Positions 56,138 through 64,000 of a stretch of 64,000 nt of DNA are shown one piece after another. Position numbers and translations under genes: made by a program. How positions within the stretch are numbered: position 1 is the first letter of the stretch; every line of letters starts with the position of its first letter. Source of the DNA: Teratosphaeria epicoccoides (lineage: Eukaryota > Ascomycota > Dothideomycetes > Mycosphaerellales > Teratosphaeriaceae); contig JADDMT010000091.1 of assembly GCA_021401465.1 (NCBI GenBank), positions 1 to 64,000 on the forward strand, given 5' to 3'. Under the pieces are notes generated by a model that worked only from the letters and a program-made list of their open reading frames with translations, was not told the origin of the DNA and made no database searches.

Positions 56138-57793
56138 TGGAGTGCTCGTTGGTCAGAGCTATGCTTGAGCGGCAAGCGGCTGGCAGGGTCGTAGGGATCT
56201 GACGGTGACGCAGAGTACATGTCGTGATCTCTGACGACTTGGGGGCAGGCATTTGGGATTGTATTTTAGATTGATCTTCGGATAGTATGTGCGGAAAGGA
56301 CTTCATATCATTGTCAGCAGGCGCATGGTTAGCAGGGAGTACCATTGGAGCATTGGGAAAACATTTCAAACGCAACCATCTCGCTCGGCTATATGTCTGG
56401 CTGCCTCACTCTAGCAGTGTGGACTTCTTGATCAGAATGTCCGTTGAACAAAGCGTCAGATGTCACCAGGTCCGATGCGTCTTACACTCACATCAGCTCC
56501 GAGATCTGAGGTCACAATATCTCGATTCCCCGCGACCTGAATCTGCATTCTAACATCTACTCTAACATACCTCTGGACATCGCGAGATCCTCGCCGTCAA
56601 CTACATACGGAAGCATATGCCAGTACGACAGCGGATCCTCAGCCTTCCCATCGTCTCTTGTCTCATGACGCTGTCACCAGCTATAGTACGGCGTTTTTAG
56701 AATGAGTACCTGATCTGACACCTTTTTTGTTCAAGACGACGAGGGTAATTACTCCCTGAGCCAGCGTGTGGAGATGATGTTGACGGCCTGGCAAGACATT
56801 GCCCAAGAGAGCTTGGCAGCATTCTGATCGTCACATCATCCGTCTGTCGCAGAACGCCAAGTTTTACTAATACGATGGATCTACATCACCATTGAATCAG
56901 CGAAGCAGCTTCAAAGAGGCATCTACGGACATCATCATCACAGAAAGAGTTCTTGCAGGAGTTGAGAATGACGATGCGTCAGGAATATTGGTGCTTCCTA
57001 TCATGCAGGTTTGCGTGCTAACACAGGCAGGTTTCAAGACAATTCACACACGGAGTTTCTGCGATGCAGCCATGACCAAGCCATGTCTTCGCCACATTTC
57101 TAATCGGCAATGCGGCAGGAGACCTCAATCGGAACAACCGAAGCATTGTTCCAGAGTCTGTGTCAGCACGACTGGGACACGACTCGGACACGAACCCAAG
57201 ACGGTCCGTCTATGATAGATTGCATGTCCGCCTTAACCAATAGAAGATTATTGCGTACAGGTCCCTATATCGGCAATGTTGGTATGTGAGATGCTTCCTG
57301 CAAAGAATCTTGGCCCGTCAAGAGGAGGATCTCGGTATCATGAGCCGCCTCTGCGACAGTTGACTCATGGTGTCAGCCATGGCGCAGCCACTCTCTACTC
57401 TTGTCCATAGGCGTGACACGCTGATTGCCACATTGAGCTCGTGATCTGGCTCCTGACTGATTGTCGCGTAATCCGCGATGCAAAAGGGGAAGAGCAATCT
57501 CATGTCCTGCCAGGAGTTGAGACTGTGGCTGAGTCTCTCCTCTTTTCGGACTGTACAAGTCTTTTACCGTCGCAGAGAAGTATATGAGACGCCGATTCTC
57601 TCTAGAGCGGGACTCTCAAGCTCAACCCCATCATCAGTAGGCTCGATGACCTTTACCAGAAGCTCCGGTGTCTGCTCTTCATCACTGACTCCCGGCAGGT
57701 TTGACATCAAGAGCGTCTGGCCGGATTCAACCATACTTCTTCAACCCGAACAGCCACTTGCTATCAGCATACTCCTCCTGTCATCCCGCCACC
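56138..57793. other. Intergenic, no confident gene
   Basis: Holds the 3' flank of the gene ending at 56,137 and the promoter of the gene starting at 57,794. Short frames (for example 56,892-57,215) lack any supporting motif. No repeat or RNA gene was recognised. Confidence 0.45.
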
Positions 57794-58549
57794 ATGCCGA
57801 AGAAATACGACGTTCAGTTCATCCAGGCCTTTTTCGACAACCTCAATTTCGCGCATCTTGGCGAAGCTACAGGCAAGGATCTGGCCAACCTTCTCATCGC
57901 CCTCGATTGGCACGAAGACGATGATATTTATCGTACAGCAACTAATTGTTTGGCCTGGATCCGCAAGAGGGTGAGGTTCGAGGAGAGCGAGGAGGGACTG
58001 AGCCCGTCCACGATGGTCAAGGCCTGCGTTGAGCATATCAACAAGGTCAGGAAGGATCGCTCGAACAAGGAGAAGGATGGCGGAGATGGCGACAGAGACG
58101 AAGAGGAAGCCGCACAGCCGGAGCCGCAGCCGCGTCTTGCCAAGACAGCGGCTAAGGCTAAGATGCCCGCATGTGCGAGGCCAGAAAAGTCGAAGCCGAT
58201 GGTGAGCGCTCCTGTAGCTTGTAACAACACCACTGTTGGGCCCGTGGATCGAACATTCCATCTGGAGAATCAGCTGATGGCATGTAAGCAAGATATCATG
58301 ATCCTGCACTCTCAGGTGCAGACTCTCGAGCAGCAGATGGGTCAAGCTGTGCAGGAAATCCTCAGCATCAAGCAGTTCTGTTATGAGATGATGGGCAGTG
58401 TCTACGGAAATACCCAGGGCGGGGCACAGGCAGCCCCGGCCCCCCCGATTGTGGTGCCAGAGACGCAGACCGAGGGAAATGCCAAGGGCAGTGGGCTATC
58501 TGTAGAGGATGGTCAAGATGAGGGTGGCGTGACGCTTGAGGAATTGTAG
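57794..58549 (+). CDS. Hypothetical coiled-coil protein, single exon
   Basis: 251 aa from the ATG at 57,794 (context CCGCCACCATGC) to TAG. The upstream frame extension has no better start, and a pyrimidine-rich leader precedes this ATG. Residues 1-90 are helical and folded-looking (VQFIQAFFDNLNF; GKDLANLLIALDWHEDDDIY; LAWIRKRVRFEE). About 90-150 is a charged, Ala/Lys-rich linker. Residues about 155-195 (ENQLMACKQDIMILHSQVQT) have regular hydrophobic spacing typical of a coiled coil, so it likely oligomerises. The tail is acidic and low complexity. It resembles the 54,333 gene in general build (helical head, acidic linker, coiled segment, disordered tail), but no sequence relationship is claimed. 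Family not recognised. Confidence 0.82.
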   Translation: MPKKYDVQFIQAFFDNLNFAHLGEATGKDLANLLIALDWHEDDDIYRTATNCLAWIRKRVRFEESEEGLSPSTMVKACVEHINKVRKDRSNKEKDGGDGDRDEEEAAQPEPQPRLAKTAAKAKMPACARPEKSKPMVSAPVACNNTTVGPVDRTFHLENQLMACKQDIMILHSQVQTLEQQMGQAVQEILSIKQFCYEMMGSVYGNTQGGAQAAPAPPIVVPETQTEGNAKGSGLSVEDGQDEGGVTLEEL

Positions 58550-58835
58550 TGCTCGATGCTTGGGGCACCCTGTCGCTCGACAAGCTCTTTTTGTTGATGG
58601 CGTTGACTAGGTTTCTTGATCCAGCTCGCCTTCCGCGACTACGCATCGGCCGCCGTGCAAAGAGGGGGATGGTGAGCTTTCTGAAAATTGCTTTTAATGT
58701 TTGCAAATCAGCATTTGTATGGAGCTTTCGTGCCCCAATTCGATGAACACCTTACCAACGTGGATGGCTAGCATTTTCTCTTGTCGCTCACACCTCTCAA
58801 GTCGGACTGCTGACTCTTCTCTGACCGATCAGAGC
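58550..58835. other. 3' flank of the 57,794 gene and insertion site of the Harbinger element
   Basis: Non-repetitive; ends at the TTA target duplication (58,836-58,838). Confidence 0.5.
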
Positions 58836-58838
58836 TTA

Positions 58839-58890
58839 GGGCCCTTTCGGTTGCCTCAATCGCGGTCGCTAATCGCGGCGGCGCGATTGT
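58839..58890 (+). repeat. Left terminal inverted repeat of the Harbinger element
   Basis: GGGCCCTTTCGGTTGC...AATCGCG pairs with the reverse complement of 62,261-62,312 and shares an inner TAATCGC...GCGCGATT block. Confidence 0.85.
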
Positions 58891-59099
58891 AATTAGCGCC
58901 TTTATAGCTATTACTAGCGATTCTAATCGCAGTCGTAATTGCGGTGTGCTCGGTTAATGCCGAGGCGCGCCAAGAATCGCGATCTTGACTTCAGCTAGTG
59001 TTGTTAGTAGTAGGATTATTGATTTAATACTATCATACTATTAACTATAGCTTATCTAACGATCGATATTAACGCTAGCATGGCTAGCTAGCACTTACA

Positions 59100-60000
59100 G
59101 ACTCTTTTTTTCTATTAATTACTATATAGTAGTAGCACTACACTAGCTAAGCATGCACTCCTAGATCCTTAGTTACAGGCTAGTAATGAATTGCTATCTA
59201 ATCTGTTATAAGGAGCTTCGCCCTTAGTAATAGCTACTAATCAATTGATTACTATACCCTCTTAGCTGCAATCTACGCTAGTACAGGCTAGTATTACTAC
59301 TATAGCTATAGCTAATTAAGTCACTATATCTCTAAGTCTAGTAACAGTCGTGTTAAAGCTAAAGCGCATTTAAAAGAAGGTAGATAAAGACAAGATACTA
59401 GCTACAAAGATTATGAAGTAGTCATAGATGTTAACGCTAGTAGTACATAGGACATCTCTAGTTCTTCCTATAACTAAAGAATTAGAAGAAGGTAGTATTA
59501 AGAAGGATAAAGACAAGAAAGTTATTGTCTAGTAGACTAAGGTAATAGAAGATAAGTTAGTAAAGTTGTTACAAGATTTAATCTTAGCTAGCAAGCGTCT
59601 AGATAACTTATGTAAGCTACAGGCGCTATAGAGGGCGTTATTAGAGGTAAAGGTAGCATGCGAAGATCTAGACATAGCAAAGGCGCTTACTATTAATAAG
59701 CTGAAGACAAAGATTAGTAATCTTAAGCATGACTAGCATAAGTAGACTAACCTTAATAGGTAATCTAGTTAGAGCATTAATAAGGATACTAAGTGTCCTA
59801 CTACTCCTGAGGACATGATAAGGCGTTACTTTAAGGCATATAAGGACACGAACAAGTTCGCAAAGACACTACTCTATATAGCAGACATGCTTAGGAAGCT
59901 ATTTAATAGTATGTTAGCTATTAGAGCAAACGTAGAGGGCCTTTTAGTAGTAGATAGTAGTAGTGATACCTCCTCTAGTCCTTCTGCGCATATAGAGTAA
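59100..60000 (+). pseudogene. Accessory (second) protein of the Harbinger element, RIP-damaged
   Basis: Plus-strand frame with many TAG breaks. Its C-terminal part is open from 59,815 to the TAA at 60,000 (YFKAYKDTNKFAKTLLYIAD, then an acidic/Ser-rich tail). Upstream there are basic, helical stretches (KKVDKDKILATKIMK). PIF/Harbinger elements normally encode a Myb/SANT-like DNA-binding partner of the transposase. The position fits, but no Myb tryptophan pattern could be confirmed. Confidence 0.45.
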
Positions 60001-60742
60001 TCAGATTCGAGCCTGTTAACAAGGCCTAGCGGAAAGATCTTAAAGCATAAGGTAGTAGTGTTATAACTAGCGGAGTTACATAAGACTATGTAAGCCTTTA
60101 ATGCTAATACTATCATGCTGCCGCTACTAGAGCTGCTACTAATGCTAGCGATGCTAGAGAGTAGTATAAGCCACGCCGCAGACATCCTCTTTTATAGCAG
60201 CGAATTTAACCTTATACTAGACAAAGTAGCTATTATTACAGATGCTCTAATAAACGAAGTAAAAGCTAAGATGTAGCTTAAGGCTCCGCTCGCTATTAAG
60301 AAGCTCATGTGCACGCACTAGATCATAGCTTCGACAGTAATAGCGCTAAGGTGAATCGAGTTAGAGGTAGTCAAGGGGGTAGGGGGGGGGGAGGTAGTAT
60401 GCTTAAGGCGTTACTAGCTAGATAGTAGGTTCCGGAATATTGATAATAAGGGGTCTAGAACTATGCGATGTACGCATTGTTAGCTTAGTAGGCATGAAAT
60501 GTAGAATGCCTAGAAAATATCTAAAATTATATACAAAAAACATCTGTGTGTAGGCATATACCTATGTCCTATACTCCTACTACATTCTCCCTTTCTCCTA
60601 ATTGCCTTGCCGCGGGAAACAACTCCTATAACACCTCGCTTGTTACCTACAACACCGTACTAATCAATTAACACGACATACGCCTTGTTACCTATTAAAA
60701 TCTACTATATGTGCTTAGCTCTTATACCTTAGGTATGTAGAC

Positions 60743-62040
60743 TACATATCTTCTGCAATAATCTCACGCTTTTCAACTATTGTAGAGCCGCTAACAAGAG
60801 CTTGCCGCCGCGCCTTAAGCATCTCGTGCTCGTCTATTAACGTACTGCGTTAAGTACCCTTATAGTCGTTATAGGCGTTACGCTTAAAGGGTACTATATA
60901 CTTGCGCTTGTCTGTAACTAAGCACGTGTTAGTTAGGAAGTTGTGAAGAGTAGTATAGGCATATACTAGTTAATTAAGGTCCTTTATATTATATAGTAAA
61001 GGCATAGTTTAGAAGATCCTAAAGCAGTTTTTAAAGATACTAAAGTAGTACTCTATAACATTACGAAGTAACAAGTAACGAAGGTTAAAGAGCTCCTTAG
61101 GCGTGTGTAGCGTGTCCTTCGCGTTATACTACTCCTTTAAGTAATACCTAATACCCCTATAGGGAACTAAAGTCATGGTAGAGTTAGTATAGCTAGCATC
61201 CGCTAGATAATAGCATCTAACTAGTACCTATAGCCTGTCTGTTGTTAACAACTTAGTAGCTACTAATACATGACTATTATGAGCAGATCCTTCCTACCTA
61301 GAGTATACAAAGGTAAAGTGCCTTTTGTGATTAACTACTACTAACACGTTAATTAACAGGAACCCCTTGCGATTACAGTATAGCGCTTAATCTCCTAACT
61401 TGACATAGGCGTAGATATGCGAGCTATTAAGAGTGCTAACTACTCCTTGAAACCACGGCTAGTATTTACCCTCCCTCTTATCTTTCACGCTAATCTCGTC
61501 CTTTACTGCAAGCTCTTAAACGTCTGACGTAACCGCTAGTTTGACAAGCTGCCTATGCAAAGGTACTATTACCTTAAGTACCTTGTAGAAGACCGCATAG
61601 ATTATAGAAGATAAGTAATAAAACAGCTCTATTATAGTCGAATAATTGTAGCTAGAGCTGACGATATATAGAAAGATGATAAGCTTCTAAAGGCGACTAA
61701 TCTAGCGACTGTCCTCAAGGCTAGTAAGCTCTAATAATGCTATTAATTAGTCTGGCTAGCATTGCGTGTGTTTAAATAGGCGGCCTCGTTACACTAGTAA
61801 CTGCCTTGTCTCGCGTTTACTACACTCTGTATCCTCATAAACACTACAAATACTAAGTAGTATCGACTAGATGTACTCCTTAAGTAGTATCATAGTAGCT
61901 TTAAGGAAGAATGCTACTCGCTACTAGCGAAGAAAGAGCTAGCGCTAGCGTAGTATATAGTGCGATTAGAACAACTACAACTGTAGTAATTAATGGCAAT
62001 AGAGTAGGGAATACTAATACTATAACTAGCGCTAAGAACA
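60743..62040 (-). pseudogene. Harbinger DDE transposase (DDE_Tnp_4-like), catalytically dead
   Basis: Minus-strand reading gives the typical series: NSSHIYAYVK where DGTHI is expected, YCNRKGFLLINVL, EGSAHNSHVL, YYLADASYTN, TLVPYRGIRYYLKE, then LRNVIEYYFSIFK. These correspond to the conserved blocks around the three catalytic acids. The first Asp is now Asn (about 61,427-61,425, GAT-type to AAT) and the Asp in EGSAHD is also Asn; both are G-to-A changes from RIP on the other strand. The second catalytic Asp (LADA) and the Glu (VIE) remain. TAG codons interrupt the frame. The N-terminal limit is approximate. Confidence 0.85.
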
Positions 62041-62260
62041 AGTGTTTAATAGCATGGTTATTAAATTAGTATTATAAAGAATAAGGTAAATAGTCTTAGC
62101 GCGCTAAAGCGTAATCTAGCTATAGACTAACATCTTGTAAAGCATGCTAAGACTAGCTAACTATACTACTTCTAGATAATTAAGCGAACGACTATGATTA
62201 AGCTAAATTGCGCTACTATAATTAAGATTTAACTAAAAGGATCTGCTAATTACGCTAACA

Positions 62261-62312
62261 CCTTAATCGCGCTGCTGCGATTAAGGCGCGATTAAAGCAA
62301 CTAAAAGGGCCC
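62261..62312 (-). repeat. Right terminal inverted repeat of the Harbinger element
   Basis: Inverted partner of 58,839-58,890, ending AAAGGGCCC and followed by TTA. Confidence 0.85.
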
Positions 62313-62315
62313 TTA

Positions 62316-63836
62316 TAGATAGTGTATAGGCTCTAGCTTGAAGGAGTCGTTGTTAATTAGTAGGTATATGCAATGATAGATTGTATGGCATGTGATATGG
62401 TTTGTCTTCACGCTCGGCTTATGATCAGTGATACTACAGCAAACTCCGAATAGACAAGCCGAGAGTGTGGAAAGTTAGGCTCTTCGAGTGTAAGAAAAGT
62501 CAACCAGGCCCACATAGCTCATTACTCATACATGTCGACGAAGCCGGATGAGCTCATCTACCAGCCCACCGTTGGTGACCGTTCTTGGCTTGTGCCACGA
62601 AGACATGACTTGTTTGTGGATCCTTCATACACGCACTTGAACATCAAAAATATCGGCAGAGGTAATACAAAAGGGCAGCTAGCTCCTCATCACGACACAC
62701 CTCCCTGCAAACACATCGATACCAGGATAGACTGACGCGTGGGAGGCATTATAAATGCGACAGGGGAGGTAGAGGGTTGAGCCAATTGCTATCAGACTCC
62801 ATGAGATCGCCTCATGAGGCGGAGAGGACAGGACACCACATACGCAGATGTAAGCACTGAACCACAGCTTTGATGGGTTCACATTCCGTCGCAACGAAAG
62901 GATGTATTTTGTTGGCAGGATCGAGGAGGCCACCTGTCAAAGCAAACAGTGCAGCTCGGTAGAAACGCAGAGAAGAGCGATTTTTGGCCCCCTCAGCTTC
63001 AAAGCGTACTTTCGCTGCAAACCCGCGTGATTAGGTTTGATTGCCTATATAGGGAACATTGCTAAGTTCCATGGCTTTCACATGAATCAAATATCGAGTC
63101 TGAGAATGCTCTGCACAGGCTGTCAGAAGCCCATGCGTTGATGGCTTCTAATCTTCCTGTCGGCTGTCGATCGGGGTCCGGGAGTCCCAGCTGGACTGCA
63201 CCTGGGGTGCATCTGGGCAGTGTTGATCAATCTGTCTATAGCCACAATGGCTACCAGTCATCCAAGTAAGGCCGCGCGAGCTGGCATGGGTTGGCGTCTG
63301 CCGTTTCTTCCGAGATGTTGCGACATATCTCACCTGGCTCTAGCCATAAGGATCCAACGTGTGCTTTAACGCCCAGGTAGGGTCGAACAGACGATGGCGA
63401 AGGGCACTCTGGAGATATTAGTGAGCACTATCAATGGTTGGCCAGACTGGAAAGAATTGAAGCGAGCGAGGTGTACTCCATGGCGGAATGATGGTATAAG
63501 ATGAAGCAGTCGGTTGCGGGACTCTGAATTCTATTACGAAGGTGGTGATATAATCACTATTATACCAGCTGGTGTGTGTGTGTGTGTGTGTGGCAGTTAG
63601 GTCACACCGCAGAGTCCTCGCGCAACGCCGAACATCCTGTAAGCAGGGCCGAGTGCTCTGAGCGATAGCACTTCAGAGAACCTGCCGAGAGACACGCGGA
63701 CGGCTGATGGACAGAAAGAGATCCTATCAGCATCTTGTGGTTCTAACATACGCATTTCGCGTTTCATGTAGCAGCAAATGCTCCCTTGCCTCCTCACCCC
63801 GTCTACACCTCACCTCCTTTCCCCACTTCGGCTCTC
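62316..63836. other. Sparse intergenic DNA
   Basis: No confident gene. A 67-codon frame opens with ATG at 62,532 (MSTKPDELIYQPTVGDRSWL) and has a possible GTAATA donor after GRG, but nothing further supports it. A GT microsatellite is listed separately. Confidence 0.4.
63572..63592 (+). repeat. (GT)n microsatellite
   Basis: Ten perfect GT units followed by GGCAG. Confidence 0.95.
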
Positions 63837-64000
63837 ATGACCAGCATCTTACTCTCGGTTCTGGATCCACTTGCCTTCGATGGTCGTCTGTCCACTCAGA
63901 GCTTTCCAGAGGTTCCGACTCACACTCTGGACACAACGACTCTTCTCATGCCTGCCGGTCGATGGACTCGAGAATGCCGTCCCCCTGGTAACCTTGCTGA
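63837..64000 (+). CDS. Possible gene start, truncated by the window edge
   Basis: From the ATG at 63,837 a frame stays open to the end (54 codons: MTSILLSVLDPLAFDGRLST, then MPAGRW). It follows a long pyrimidine-rich leader (CACCTCCTTTCCCCACTTCG), which in this window marks the real host genes at 54,333 and 57,794. No domain can be judged from so short a piece. A competing frame ending at 63,991 exists but has no such leader. Confidence 0.35.
   Translation, partial: MTSILLSVLDPLAFDGRLSTQSFPEVPTHTLDTTTLLMPAGRWTRECRPPGNLA

Larger units (their letters stand above)
58839..62312. mobile_element. PIF/Harbinger DNA transposon, RIP-damaged
   Basis: A 3,474-bp element starting GGGCCCTTT and ending AAAGGGCCC, flanked by TTA on both sides (58,836-58,838 and 62,313-62,315). 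A 3-bp TTA/TAA target duplication with G-rich termini is diagnostic for PIF/Harbinger. Terminal inverted repeats extend about 50 bp (58,839-58,890 and 62,261-62,312), with mostly transition differences. It carries two convergent coding regions, as usual for the superfamily: a plus-strand accessory frame and a minus-strand DDE transposase. Confidence 0.9.

Overview
The window looks like a filamentous ascomycete chromosome, probably Dothideomycete-like. Host genes have short GT-AG introns (52-67 nt) and pyrimidine-rich leaders. The repeats carry a textbook repeat-induced point mutation (RIP) scar: in transposon reading frames nearly every Gln (CAG) and Trp (TGG) codon has become TAG, through C-to-T change in a CpA context. 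The species cannot be named from the sequence.

Layout. 1-3,425 is a RIP-damaged repeat edge: a Ty3/Gypsy gag fragment, two inverted LTRs of family D, and a run of degenerate ~225-bp repeats. 3,426-17,766 is GC-balanced and gene-poor: two confident spliced host genes of unknown function (11,121-12,805 and 16,100-17,145, both minus), some relics and minisatellites. 17,767-54,014 is a transposon island. 54,015-58,835 holds two more host genes (54,333-56,137 and 57,794-58,549, both plus). 58,839-62,312 is a PIF/Harbinger DNA transposon with a TTA target duplication. The rest is sparse, with a possible gene start at the right edge.

The island resolves into a nested stack, each layer fixed by its own target-site duplication (TSD). 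The oldest layer, X, is about 5.6 kb once insertions are removed. It has ~44-bp inverted ends and an integrase-core transposase. X was hit by a family D element (solo LTR, TSD CTACT), by chromovirus A (TSD TACTA) and by chromovirus B (TSD ACCCT). A second A copy then inserted into A (TSD TATAG), and chromovirus C inserted into B (TSD ACACC/ACACT).

The most interesting result: all three chromovirus families (A, B, C) carry an extra gene between the chromodomain end of pol and the 3' LTR, on the strand opposite to gag-pol. In A and B a TATA box lies upstream. In B and C the gene is interrupted by spliceosomal-type introns whose removal restores one frame. The products look Cys-rich at the N-terminus and charged at the C-terminus. 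X also has a minus-strand gene with a Cys cluster, a probable coiled coil and a fossil polyglutamine tract, which now appears as a CTA triplet repeat.
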